NCBI GenBank assembly: GCA_023369685.1
Contig: SACZ01000001.1
Coordinates: forward strand, 310,381 to 374,380
DNA length: 64,000 bases
Origin: Prolixibacteraceae bacterium JC049
GTDB taxonomy: Bacteria; Bacteroidota; Bacteroidia; Bacteroidales; Prolixibacteraceae
Direction of reading: 5' to 3'
Shown here: one piece after another, positions 46,141 through 54,961 of the stretch
Position numbering within the stretch: the first letter of the stretch is position 1
How the letters are laid out: each line of letters opens with the position of its first letter
The notes under the pieces: model-generated
The model's database searches: none
The model's input: only the letters and a program-made list of their open reading frames with translations
What the model was told of the DNA's origin: nothing
Position numbers and translations under genes: made by a program

Positions 46141-47343
46141 ATGTACAGTATGAGACATGTAATATTTTTTCTATTAATAATTGCTGTAAGCATTACTGCG
46201 TGTAAGGAAGATGATGATAGAGGTCAATTTGCTATTGATAGTATTCCTCCTGGTGTAGTAACTAATGTTACAGTGCAAAATGAAAAAGGATTTAGTATCG
46301 TTTCTTATTCAAATCCTTTGGATGAAGACCTGCTTTATGTTGAAGCAAACTATGTGAACTCTTTAGGTAATCAATCCATTGTTAGAGCTTCTGCTTATTC
46401 GAATTCGATGAAATTAAATGGATTTCTTAGATCGAAAACACATAAGGTAAAGCTTTTTGCTGTTGATAAAAGTTTCAACAAATCGGAAATTGTTGAGGCC
46501 GAAATTGAGCCATTGGATAACCCAATGTTTGATATCCTTTCTTCTATGAATTTCAATGCTGTGTTCGGTGGTGTTGGTTTGCAATGGGAGAATACGGTAG
46601 AACAGGAAGTTGTTGTGGAATTTTTAACGCACGATGTTGAAAATAATACATATTCAAATTACAAAAATTTCTATACGAAAGCACCAGAGTTGGATGTGAA
46701 AGTACGTGGATTAGAAGCCGTAGAGAGTCAGTTTGGAGTAGTAGTACGCGATGAGTTTGGTCAGAGGACAGATACAACTTTCTTCAGTTTAACTCCTCTT
46801 TTCGAAGAAGAGATCGATAGTGAAACATTTAGAGAAATGCCTCATAATCCTGATTTCGATACTAAATCTTATTCAATGGGTTTCTCTAACTTATTTAACA
46901 ATGAGTTTGGAAAAGAGAGTTACAGTATCTTTGGAAGTGGCATTGGTAAAGTATATTTCACAATGGACTTTGGTGAAGAGATTAAGCTAAGTCGCTTTAA
47001 GATGTGGAGTAGAAATGACTTTACATATGCGCATAGTCAGCCTCGTCATATCGTTTTAATTGGAACAAACGACGAAGATGTGGCTAACGATCCTTACAGC
47101 GAGTCGGGCTGGACTGAAATAGGTGAATGGTACGATGAAAAGCCTTCTGGAAATCCAGCTTCAACAACACCTACCGATGAAGATAAATCTTATTTCAATG
47201 CAGGAATGGATTTCGAAGTAGATGTAGCCGCTGGAACTTATCGATACATCCGATTTGTAACCCTGGAAAGTTGGGGCAAAACAGACCGTATGTGGTTAGC
47301 TGAATTGAGATTTTGGGGACAAAAAGTAAATGGAGATGAGTAA
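46141..47343 (+). CDS. Surface lipoprotein with DUF4959/DUF5126/DUF5000-like domains (glycan binding)
   Basis: The 400-residue lipoprotein (lipobox SITAC) begins PPGVVTNVTVQNEKGFSIVS, as in DUF4959 Fn3-like domains, has a second Fn3-like domain (about 130-220) and a C-terminal discoidin-like sandwich (about 250-395, with RFKMWSRNDFTYAHSQPRHI and YRYIRFVTLESWGKTDRMWL). Such proteins follow SusD genes and are thought to bind the glycan on the cell surface. ATG at 46141 starts one base after the SusD 2 stop; ATG at 46150 is equally possible and gives a neater signal peptide. Confidence 0.88.
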   Translation: MYSMRHVIFFLLIIAVSITACKEDDDRGQFAIDSIPPGVVTNVTVQNEKGFSIVSYSNPLDEDLLYVEANYVNSLGNQSIVRASAYSNSMKLNGFLRSKTHKVKLFAVDKSFNKSEIVEAEIEPLDNPMFDILSSMNFNAVFGGVGLQWENTVEQEVVVEFLTHDVENNTYSNYKNFYTKAPELDVKVRGLEAVESQFGVVVRDEFGQRTDTTFFSLTPLFEEEIDSETFREMPHNPDFDTKSYSMGFSNLFNNEFGKESYSIFGSGIGKVYFTMDFGEEIKLSRFKMWSRNDFTYAHSQPRHIVLIGTNDEDVANDPYSESGWTEIGEWYDEKPSGNPASTTPTDEDKSYFNAGMDFEVDVAAGTYRYIRFVTLESWGKTDRMWLAELRFWGQKVNGDE

Positions 47344-47347
47344 TACT

Positions 47348-48451
47348 ATGAGATACATATTGTTTGTTGTTGGTGTACTATTTATCACACTAACTGCATG
47401 TGAAGACATGAATGAACTTCATGAATCCTGGATGGAAGAAGGTGAAATCAATTATGTCGGGAAATTAGACTCTGTAAAGGTGAACAGTGGAGATCGACGG
47501 ATTTCTTTTAACTGTTACATTAGCGATATGCGCGTGAAAAATCTGACTGTTTCATGGAGTGAATTTGGAGTAGGAAAAAGCAAGAAAGTAGCTATTCCTG
47601 CCCATGAAATCACTGAGCCAGTTCAGTTTTTTATTGGCGATACTGAAGAGATTGTAGAGAATGAATACACATTTACTTTTGTGTCGGACGATGGAAGTGA
47701 AACTACTTCAATTCCTGTAAATACAGTTGGTAAAGTGTATGGTGCTAAGTACCAAAAAACTTTAGGCAACAGAATTGTAACTAGTTTCGAACTATTGGAT
47801 AATGGTATTAACCTACAGTTTAGTTCTCCGTTGAATGCCGATGATAAAGGAGTTGAGGTAATGTACAATAATGGAACTGAAGATGTCACTTTGGTATTTA
47901 CTCCAGAACAGTTGGCTGGACCAGTATTTATTGAAAATCCGAACTTCGAAACTCCTATTTCTTATCATACAATGTATCAGCCAGCAGGTTGCTTAGATTC
48001 GTTTAGTGCTGATGCTATTGTTCCGTCTATTGAAAAGATGGAGAATGTTGCATTAAATAAACCAGCAACTTCCAGTGCAACACTAAATAGTAGTTATACT
48101 GCCGATAAGGCCGTGGATGGTATTAAAGGTGATAATGCTTCACGATGGATTAATGCCCGAAACGCTGGAGTACACTGGTTGGAAATTGATCTGGAAAAGA
48201 ATTATGAGATTAATAAGGTTATCATTCATGATGATACGCCAATAAGTGATTTCAAGCTTCAGGTGGAGGTTGATGGAGCTTGGCAAGATTTGCAAGTGGT
48301 AACAGGTAATTCAACCAAGAAGTTTACCGGAATTTATGACGGTGTAACTGGTAGTAAGATCCGTTATTCATTTGAAACTTTCGAGGAAAATAAAGACGAC
48401 ATCATTCGTATGTTCGAATTGGAAGTTTTCTCAAAGATAACAATCCAGTAA
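47348..48451 (+). CDS. Surface lipoprotein with DUF4998 and F5/8 type C (discoidin) domains
   Basis: ATG at 47348 is chosen because it gives a compact lipoprotein signal (MRYILFVVGVLFITLTACED); in-frame ATGs at 47330 and 47336 overlap the previous gene and are possible. The 367-residue protein has DUF4998-type repeats (KLDSVKVNSGDRRISFNCYI, then TVSWSEFG) and a C-terminal discoidin domain with VALNKPATSSATLNSSYTAD, KAVDG, WINARNAGVHWLEIDL and IRMFELEVF. It probably binds the polysaccharide at the surface with the previous lipoprotein. Confidence 0.87.
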   Translation: MRYILFVVGVLFITLTACEDMNELHESWMEEGEINYVGKLDSVKVNSGDRRISFNCYISDMRVKNLTVSWSEFGVGKSKKVAIPAHEITEPVQFFIGDTEEIVENEYTFTFVSDDGSETTSIPVNTVGKVYGAKYQKTLGNRIVTSFELLDNGINLQFSSPLNADDKGVEVMYNNGTEDVTLVFTPEQLAGPVFIENPNFETPISYHTMYQPAGCLDSFSADAIVPSIEKMENVALNKPATSSATLNSSYTADKAVDGIKGDNASRWINARNAGVHWLEIDLEKNYEINKVIIHDDTPISDFKLQVEVDGAWQDLQVVTGNSTKKFTGIYDGVTGSKIRYSFETFEENKDDIIRMFELEVFSKITIQ

Positions 48452-48473
48452 GTTAGTTTAGTTGACTTTCTAA

Positions 48474-48506
48474 AGCTCATGGGTGTAATGCCTGTGGGCT
48501 TTTTTA
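48474..48506 (+). terminator. Terminator-like hairpin before the exported FAD oxidoreductase
   Basis: AGCTCATGGG and CCTGTGGGCT pair with wobbles and one weak pair over a 7-nt loop, followed by TTTTTT. It may partly or wholly end the SusCD 2 transcript before the last PUL gene. Confidence 0.6.
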
Positions 48507-48534
48507 ACATCCAGAAACAATAAAATTTAAAAGG

Positions 48535-50961
48535 ATGAAAAAAATATTTTACTTATTCTTTAGCCTGATATTGTGTGGCTGGTGTCAACTAAGCAGAGCC
48601 CAAAATCAGGTGTTAATTGAAGCAGAAAACTTCAAGACTGTTGGTGGTTGGAAGGTCGACCAACAGTTTACCCATATAATGGGAAGCAGCTATTTGTTGG
48701 CCCATGGAATGGGAGTGCCTGTTGATGCTGCAAAAACCAAAGTAAAGCTACCATCTGATGGCGAGTACAAAATATGGGTACGCACCAAAGATTGGGTGCC
48801 AGAGCATAAAGCTACTCCCGGAACTTTTCAGTTGAAACTGAATGGGAATATTTTACCACAAACGTTTGGCGTAAATGAGGATTGGAATTGGGTAAACGGA
48901 GGCGTTGCTCAGTTAGCAGGAGATAGTATTTCCTTGGAATTAATAGACCAAACAGGTTTCGATGGTCGATGCGACGCTATTTATTTGACCACTGACCATA
49001 GCTTTGTTCCACCCAATGGTAAAGAAGATTTAGCTGCATGGCGTAGAACTTTGAGCAACTTGCCAGCAACCCCGGCTTCTGCCGGTAATTTCGATGTGGT
49101 TATTGTTGGAGGAGGAATGGCTGGCTGTTGTGCAGCTATTGCTGCTGCTCGCGAAGGTTGTTCTGTCGCTTTAATTCAAGACAGACCTGTGTTGGGAGGT
49201 AATGCCAGTGATGAAATACGTGTGCATACCATTGGAATGGAAGGATACCGAATTGTGGAGGAGGTGAATACTGCTCATTATCCCAATGGTTCCGACCAGG
49301 CAAAAGTAGATCAGGTTAAGCGCAATGAGGTGATGGAAACAGAACCTAATGTCACGCTGTTTTTGTCAACAAGAGCATTTGGTGTAAATAGAGAGGGACG
49401 TTTGATAAAGTCAATTGATGCGAAGCACATTCAAACAGGAGAAGAGCTTCGTTTCTTCGGCAAGCAATTCATTGATTGTACAGGCGATGGTTGGATTGGT
49501 TACTGGGCCGAGAATCGGGTTATGATTGGTCGGGAGGCTCAGGGAACGTTCAATGAGAGCCTGGCGCCAGCGACCAAAGACAATTTGATGATGGGGACAA
49601 CTTTGATGTTCAATTCTGTTGTTTCCAATAAAGAAGAAGTTTTCCCGGATGTGCCATGGGCAATGGATGTGGCTAAAGACTATACTGCCACAAAAGGAGA
49701 ATGGTTCTGGGAATATGGAATAGGATTAGATCCTTTTGCCGATGCAGAGCATATTCGGGATCATTTGCTTCGAGCTATTTATGGCGCATTTTCAAATGCC
49801 AAGAAGAATCCGGCCAATGTAAACCGAAAACTAAACTGGGTAGGGTATGTTCAAGGAAAAAGAGAGTCCCGAAGATTAGTGGGAGAGCATATTTTGACAG
49901 AAAATGATGTGCGTAATTCGGTAGAGTTTGAAGACGGTGTGGTGATTGAAAAACGTGAGATTGATTTGCATTTACCCAAATCCGAAAAGTATGATTTTCT
50001 GACCAAAGCATTGTTTACACATATTCAGCCTTACCATATTCCTTTCCGTTCGTTTATTGCAGCCGATTTAGATAACCTGATGATGGCTGGTCGTTGTTTG
50101 AGTGCATCGCACGTTGGACTGGGAAGTCCCCGAGTAATGAATACTGTGGGGCAGATGGGAGTTGCCACAGGTGTTGCGGCAGGACTTTGTAAGAAGTATG
50201 CTGTTAATCCTCGTGAAGTTTATCAAAATCATGTGGAAGAGCTTAAAAAGCTGGTGAAGAAAGATGCTGTTTTAGCCGATGAGAGTATTATCTGGGATAA
50301 TACCGATAGCAATGTTACTTATGTGGGGAATTGGGCAGCCAGCACCTTTAATCCGAAGTTTTATGGCACCAATTATATTCACGATGGAAACGAAGAGAAA
50401 GGCAGTAAATCGGCGGTTTTCGATATAAAATTGGAAGAGTCGGGGAAATACAGTGTTTACTCCCGGCATACTGCAGGTGATTCACGAGCAACCAATGTGC
50501 CTTTTAAAATTAAACACCATGATGGAGTGGATGTAGTCTATGTCAATCAGCAGGAAAAAGATGGAAAGTGGATTAATCTGGGAACATTTTATTTTGATAA
50601 AGATGAAACCAACTCTGTTACAATTTCCAATGAAGGAACCGATGGACATGTAATAATTGATGCCATTGCAATGGTGCCACAGTTTTCAACAGGTGCTAAT
50701 GTCGATTTGAAAAAGAATGAAATGGAGCTTACGGTATTCGTTTCAGAAAATGAGGTGGTTTTCGATATTAACACTACGGGAGGAAAAGGTTTTCTGGAAC
50801 TGTTTACTATAGATGGAAAGAAGGTGGTTCATGTGGATTCCAATTTCAGCAATGGAGATCAGAAGTTGACAATGAAGTACGAACGATTTCGAAATGGAAT
50901 TTATATTGCCCTACTGGTGGTTGACGGTCAATCTGTGAATTGTAAATTCAGCATAAATTAA
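48535..50961 (+). CDS. Exported FAD-dependent oxidoreductase with golvesin-like domain and T9SS sorting tail
   Basis: The 808-residue protein has a Sec signal peptide (cleavage near LSRAQ), an N-terminal beta-sandwich resembling carbohydrate-binding modules (about 24-175, LIEAENFKTVGGWKVDQQF), an FAD-binding core (VIVGGGMAGCCAAI from about 189; QDRPVLGGNASDEI; DCTGDGWIGYWAEN; MMAGRCLSASHVGLG), a golvesin/Xly-type binding domain (about 585-720, ending DGHVIIDAIAMVP) and a type A T9SS C-terminal domain (LELFTIDGKKVVHVDSNFSN to the end). It should be secreted or surface-bound. How a flavoprotein acquires FAD outside the cytoplasm is not clear. Its core is a paralogue of the cytoplasmic enzyme at 36641. 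Similar proteins are sometimes labelled xanthan-lyase related. Confidence 0.85.
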   Translation: MKKIFYLFFSLILCGWCQLSRAQNQVLIEAENFKTVGGWKVDQQFTHIMGSSYLLAHGMGVPVDAAKTKVKLPSDGEYKIWVRTKDWVPEHKATPGTFQLKLNGNILPQTFGVNEDWNWVNGGVAQLAGDSISLELIDQTGFDGRCDAIYLTTDHSFVPPNGKEDLAAWRRTLSNLPATPASAGNFDVVIVGGGMAGCCAAIAAAREGCSVALIQDRPVLGGNASDEIRVHTIGMEGYRIVEEVNTAHYPNGSDQAKVDQVKRNEVMETEPNVTLFLSTRAFGVNREGRLIKSIDAKHIQTGEELRFFGKQFIDCTGDGWIGYWAENRVMIGREAQGTFNESLAPATKDNLMMGTTLMFNSVVSNKEEVFPDVPWAMDVAKDYTATKGEWFWEYGIGLDPFADAEHIRDHLLRAIYGAFSNAKKNPANVNRKLNWVGYVQGKRESRRLVGEHILTENDVRNSVEFEDGVVIEKREIDLHLPKSEKYDFLTKALFTHIQPYHIPFRSFIAADLDNLMMAGRCLSASHVGLGSPRVMNTVGQMGVATGVAAGLCKKYAVNPREVYQNHVEELKKLVKKDAVLADESIIWDNTDSNVTYVGNWAASTFNPKFYGTNYIHDGNEEKGSKSAVFDIKLEESGKYSVYSRHTAGDSRATNVPFKIKHHDGVDVVYVNQQEKDGKWINLGTFYFDKDETNSVTISNEGTDGHVIIDAIAMVPQFSTGANVDLKKNEMELTVFVSENEVVFDINTTGGKGFLELFTIDGKKVVHVDSNFSNGDQKLTMKYERFRNGIYIALLVVDGQSVNCKFSIN

Positions 50962-50976
50962 ACAGTAGGAAAAAGA

Positions 50977-51008
50977 AAAGTCGACCCATAATTGAGTCGA
51001 CTTTCTTT
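50977..51008. terminator. Bidirectional terminator at the PUL end
   Basis: AAAGTCGAC and GTCGACTTT form a perfect 9-bp stem with a 10-nt loop; T-rich sequence follows on both strands, between the convergent FAD oxidoreductase and DUF1015 genes. Confidence 0.85.
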
Positions 51009-51025
51009 ATAAAATATAATGACGA

Positions 51026-52279
51026 TTAGTCTAGTTTGTGAATCAATAACCCAGAACGAAGTTTTGGTTCGAACCAAGTTGTTTTAGGAGGCATGATATT
51101 ACCTGTGTCGGCAATGTCAATAAGCTGTTGCATTGAAACAGGATAAAGTGCAAAAGCTACTTTCATATCGCCATTGTCAACACGACGCTTCAATTCTCCC
51201 AATCCACGAATTCCACCAACAAAATCGATGCGAGTAGAACGACGTAGATCTTCAATTCCTAATACTTTGTCTAAAACATGATCTGAAAGAATAGTAACAT
51301 CTAACACGCCAATAGGGTCGTTATCATCATAAGTTCCCTCTTTGGCTGTAAGCTTGTACCATTTTCCTTCAATATACATACTGAATTCGTGCAATGAAGC
51401 AGGAGTATAAATCTCTTCTCCCATACACTCAACAGTACATGAATCTTCCAATTTAGCCATGAACTCTTCAGTAGTCAATCCATTCAAATCTTTAACCACG
51501 CGGTTGTAGTCAATGATTTTAAGTTGATTGTCCGGGAAGTGAACAGACATGAAGAAGTTGTACTCTTCGTTTCCTGTGTGGTTAGGATTATTCTCTTTGC
51601 ACTCTAGTCCGATACGAGCAGCAGCAGCAGTACGGTGGTGACCGTCGGCTACGTATGTGTAAGGAACTTTAGTTTCAAAAAGCTCTTCCAAACGAGCATT
51701 AGTATCTGCATCGTTGATTACCCAGAATGTATGGCCAAAACCATCTTCGTCAGCTACGAAATCGTAATCTGCTTCTTGATTTTTAACGATGTTATTTACA
51801 ATTTCATCAATTTCAGGAACGGCTTTGTACGAGAAAAATACAGGCTCGATATTTGCTTTTGTGTAGCGAGTTAAAATCATACGATCCTCTTCCTTGTCCG
51901 GACGAGTTAACTCATGCTTTTTGATAATACCTTGGTTGTAGTCTTCACAAGCAGCGCAACCTACAATACCATACTGAGTACGGCCATCCATAGTTTGTGC
52001 GTAGATGTAGAATTTTGCTTCGCTATCCTGCTTCAACCATCCTTGCTCTTGTGCTTTATTGAAATTAGAAACTGCTTTTTCGTAAACAGTCTCAGAATGA
52101 ATGTCAGTTCCTTCAGGGCAATCGATCTCGGCACGAGTAATGTGCAACAACGAACACTCTTTCCCTTCAGCCATAGCCGCAGCTTCCTGGCTATTCATTA
52201 CATCGTACGGAAGACAAGAAACTTCCTTTGCAATCTCTTTTGGTGGACGAAGTCCTTTAAATGGTTTTACAATTGCCAT
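51026..52279 (-). CDS. DUF1015 family protein
   Basis: The 417-residue protein has the DUF1015 start KPFKGLRPPKEIAKEVSCLP (with YDVM) and VADGHHRTAAAARIG in the centre, where the histidines and arginine look like an active site. DUF1015 proteins occur beside serA and serC across many bacteria; a role linked to serine metabolism is suspected by that association, the biochemistry not being settled as far as I know. It follows serA by 57 bp with no visible terminator. Confidence 0.9.
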   Translation of the reverse strand: MAIVKPFKGLRPPKEIAKEVSCLPYDVMNSQEAAAMAEGKECSLLHITRAEIDCPEGTDIHSETVYEKAVSNFNKAQEQGWLKQDSEAKFYIYAQTMDGRTQYGIVGCAACEDYNQGIIKKHELTRPDKEEDRMILTRYTKANIEPVFFSYKAVPEIDEIVNNIVKNQEADYDFVADEDGFGHTFWVINDADTNARLEELFETKVPYTYVADGHHRTAAAARIGLECKENNPNHTGNEEYNFFMSVHFPDNQLKIIDYNRVVKDLNGLTTEEFMAKLEDSCTVECMGEEIYTPASLHEFSMYIEGKWYKLTAKEGTYDDNDPIGVLDVTILSDHVLDKVLGIEDLRRSTRIDFVGGIRGLGELKRRVDNGDMKVAFALYPVSMQQLIDIADTGNIMPPKTTWFEPKLRSGLLIHKLD

Positions 52280-52336
52280 ATTTCTAGATTTTTAGTCGTT
52301 AGTATTTAGATAGTGCTAAATACCCGGTACTAGTTA

Positions 52337-53257
52337 CTAATTTACTTTAAAGGTAATGTCGCCATCATTGATGAAGGCAATAATTTGTTTTGCGGCTGCT
52401 ACACCTGCATTTACGTTTGCTTCTGCTGTTTGAGCTCCCATTTTCTTTGGAGTGAAGAAATAACGTCCTTCGAATGGTGCAAAGTCAGGAGCATTGCTTG
52501 GTGCAATGTCTGAAACATATTTGAAGTCGCTGCGAGTTTCCATCAACTTAATCATCTCTGCTTCGTCGATTACCTCTTTACGTGCAGTGTTAACTAAGAT
52601 ACCTCCCTCTGGCATGCGATTCAATAGATCGAAATTGATCGAGTTTTTAGTTTTATCGTTGGCTGGAATATGTAACGAAATGTAGTTACATGTAGCGTAT
52701 AGTTCTTCTGCAGAATCAACTGGAGTAACTCCTTCTGCTTCCAATGCTGACTTCTCAACAAATGGATCGAATGCCAATACTTCCATTCCGAAACCTTTAG
52801 CAATGCGAGCCACGTTGCGACCAACATTTCCGTAAGCGTGAATACCAATCTTCTTACCCAATAATTCGGTTCCTGGTTTTCCGTTAAATAGCCCGCGAGC
52901 CATGAATACCATCATTCCTAAAGCCAATTCAGCAACAGCATTTGCATTTTGACCCGGAGTATTCATAACCACAACATTGTTTTCAGTAGCAGCAGCCAAG
53001 TCTACGTTATCGTATCCAGCACCTGCGCGAACAACAATCTTAAGCTCTTTTGCGGCAGCTAAAACTTCAGCATCAATTTTATCAGAACGAATGATAACTG
53101 CGTGAACATCGGCAATAGCTTCTAAAAGCTCAGCTTTCGATGCGTATTTTTCCAACATTACCAATTCGAATCCTTCAGCTGTGTCAACAACTGCTTTAAT
53201 TTGATCTACTGCAGCAGCAGCAAATGGTTTTTCTGTAGCAACTAATATCTTGTTCAT
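52337..53257 (-). CDS. serA: D-3-phosphoglycerate dehydrogenase (short type)
   Basis: The 306-residue protein is a D-2-hydroxyacid dehydrogenase: VVRAGAGYDNVDLAAATENN (substrate domain), KIGIHAYGNVGRNVARIAKG (NAD-binding GxGxxG equivalent, here HAYGNVG), then LLNRMPEGGILVNTARKEVI. No ACT or ASB regulatory domain is present, so feedback inhibition by serine through those domains is not expected. It makes 3-phosphohydroxypyruvate, the substrate of the upstream SerC. A terminator stands between the two genes, so expression may be split. Confidence 0.93.
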   Translation of the reverse strand: MNKILVATEKPFAAAAVDQIKAVVDTAEGFELVMLEKYASKAELLEAIADVHAVIIRSDKIDAEVLAAAKELKIVVRAGAGYDNVDLAAATENNVVVMNTPGQNANAVAELALGMMVFMARGLFNGKPGTELLGKKIGIHAYGNVGRNVARIAKGFGMEVLAFDPFVEKSALEAEGVTPVDSAEELYATCNYISLHIPANDKTKNSINFDLLNRMPEGGILVNTARKEVIDEAEMIKLMETRSDFKYVSDIAPSNAPDFAPFEGRYFFTPKKMGAQTAEANVNAGVAAAKQIIAFINDGDITFKVN

Positions 53258-53270
53258 TGTCTGGTTTTTT

Positions 53271-53307
53271 ATAAAAAAGAGTGTCTGTTGGGTAACGAGA
53301 CACTCTT
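53271..53307 (-). terminator. Terminator between serC and serA
   Basis: On the minus strand AAGAGTGTCT/AGACACTCTT forms a perfect 10-bp stem with an 11-nt loop and is followed by TTTTTT, 10 bp after the serC stop and 20 bp ahead of serA. Confidence 0.8.
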
Positions 53308-53316
53308 ATAAGCGAT

Positions 53317-54384
53317 TTATTTTGTGCTTGCGAATTCTTTCATTGTATCAACTAATGCCTGAACGCTAGTCATTGGCATTGCATTGTATAGAGATGCGCG
53401 GAAACCACCTACTGAACGGTGACCTTTAATTCCTGACATCCCTTTTGCTGTAGCAAATTCGAAGAATTCTTTCTCCAACTCTGCATATTCAGGAGCCATT
53501 ACGAAACATACGTTCATGCGAGAGCGATCTTCTTGGTTAAGAACTGTTCCCTGGAACATTTTGTTTCTGTCAATCTCGTTGTAAAGTAAGTTTGCCTTTT
53601 CGATATTTACTTTTTCGATAGCAGCAACACCACCTTGCTCTTTCAACCACTTCATTGTTTGTAGTGCCGAGTAAACTGGCAATACAGGAGGAGTGTTGAA
53701 CATTGAATCTTTAAGGTGAGTACGGTAGTCAACCATTGTAGGCAATACACGCTCCGATTTTCCAAGAACATCTTCTTTTACCAATACGAAAGTTGCTCCC
53801 GATGGTGCTAGGTTCTTTTGTGCTCCACCATAAATCAAATCGTATTTCGAAACATCAACCGGACGGCTGAAAATATCTGAAGACATATCAGCTACCATAC
53901 GTACAGGAACATCCAAATCAGTTAAGATCTCAGTACCATAAATTGTATTGTTAGTAGTGATGTGGAAATAATCTACATCTTCAGGAACTGTATATCCTTT
54001 AGGAATGTAGTTAAAAGTAGTATCAGCAGAAGAAGCAACAACATCAACGTCTCCTAATAACTTAGCTTCTTTAATTGCTTTCTTAGCCCAAACACCAGTT
54101 TCTAGGTAAGCCGCTTTTTTGTGCAATAAGTTAAATGGAATAGTGAAGAATTGAGTACTTGCACCACCTCCCAAAAACAGAACTTCGTAACCGGCAGGTA
54201 CGTCCAATAAATCTTTGAATAATTGGCGAGCCTCTTCCATTACTGCAACAAACTCTTTCCCGCGGTGCGATACCTCAAGAATAGAAAGTCCGGTTCCTGC
54301 GAAATTTAAAACTGCATCGGCAGTGTTCTTAATGGTATATTCAGGAAGGATTGATGGTCCTGCTGAGAAATTATGCTTCTTCAT
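53317..54384 (-). CDS. serC: Phosphoserine aminotransferase
   Basis: The 355-residue PLP enzyme has [39 protein letters not shown] (phosphate loop), [20 protein letters not shown] with the aspartate, then [15 protein letters not shown] with the PLP lysine and [16 protein letters not shown] at the end. It converts 3-phosphohydroxypyruvate to phosphoserine and also acts in pyridoxine synthesis. It is first in its operon. Confidence 0.96.
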   Translation of the reverse strand: MKKHNFSAGPSILPEYTIKNTADAVLNFAGTGLSILEVSHRGKEFVAVMEEARQLFKDLLDVPAGYEVLFLGGGASTQFFTIPFNLLHKKAAYLETGVWAKKAIKEAKLLGDVDVVASSADTTFNYIPKGYTVPEDVDYFHITTNNTIYGTEILTDLDVPVRMVADMSSDIFSRPVDVSKYDLIYGGAQKNLAPSGATFVLVKEDVLGKSERVLPTMVDYRTHLKDSMFNTPPVLPVYSALQTMKWLKEQGGVAAIEKVNIEKANLLYNEIDRNKMFQGTVLNQEDRSRMNVCFVMAPEYAELEKEFFEFATAKGMSGIKGHRSVGGFRASLYNAMPMTSVQALVDTMKEFASTK

Positions 54385-54961
54385 TTTTTGTTGATTTTTA
54401 TGTGTTTATATCTCTTTCTTAGTCTTGTTAATTTTCGTCAAATAAATGGAAAGTGCCCTACTTATAATCTGTCAAAAGTCATGAATGTTGTAAAACAATT
54501 CTACTTCGTTTTATTATAAATAACTATAAAGTGAGCACTAAAAAAATGATAAAATCAAACCGAACAATTGCAATCTCTTTTAATCTGTTGGCCTGGCGTT
54601 TTTGAAATGGATGGTTACCATAGGAAAAACGAGGTCTTTCTCCTCAATATCTTACCTGCTTGAAAAATGCAAATGTGCGTGTAACTTCGGTTTACGATAG
54701 TAAAGATAACACAAATTTAAGTACACATTAAAAGATGACATCCATCACTTTTTTGAATCTTAACGAGGATTTAACCCGATTATAGGTTTTGTGGACTTTT
54801 TAAGAGTTATACTCAACACTTATGGGGTGGATTTGTTCTGTTTGGTGTATATATGCTATATTTGGAAAAGAAACTGTGAAGAATTAGCAAGGAAAAGTTA
54901 GAAATGAATGACATTGTCAACTGGATGGTGTTAGTTTGTAAGTCTTGAAAATATTGGAAAC
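54385..54961. other. Divergent intergenic region between serC and the cyclase
   Basis: These 577 bp hold the start signals of serC (leftward) and the cyclase (rightward). A CAAATTTA (minus-strand TAAATTTG) at 54712-54719 is 330 bp from serC and may be a distant start. No small protein with a convincing ribosome site and no clear RNA structure was found. Confidence 0.5.
54833..54864 (+). promoter_or_regulatory. Promoter of the cyclase gene (TTG, 21 bp, TATATTTG)
   Basis: TTG at 54833-54835 and TATATTTG at 54857-54864 have the 21-bp spacing allowed for Bacteroidota promoters. The leader to the ATG at 54962 would be about 90 nt. Confidence 0.55.

Noticed and set aside
51026-54384. Serine genes as part of the PUL
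   Set aside because: They are on the opposite strand behind a bidirectional terminator and form a conserved housekeeping operon.
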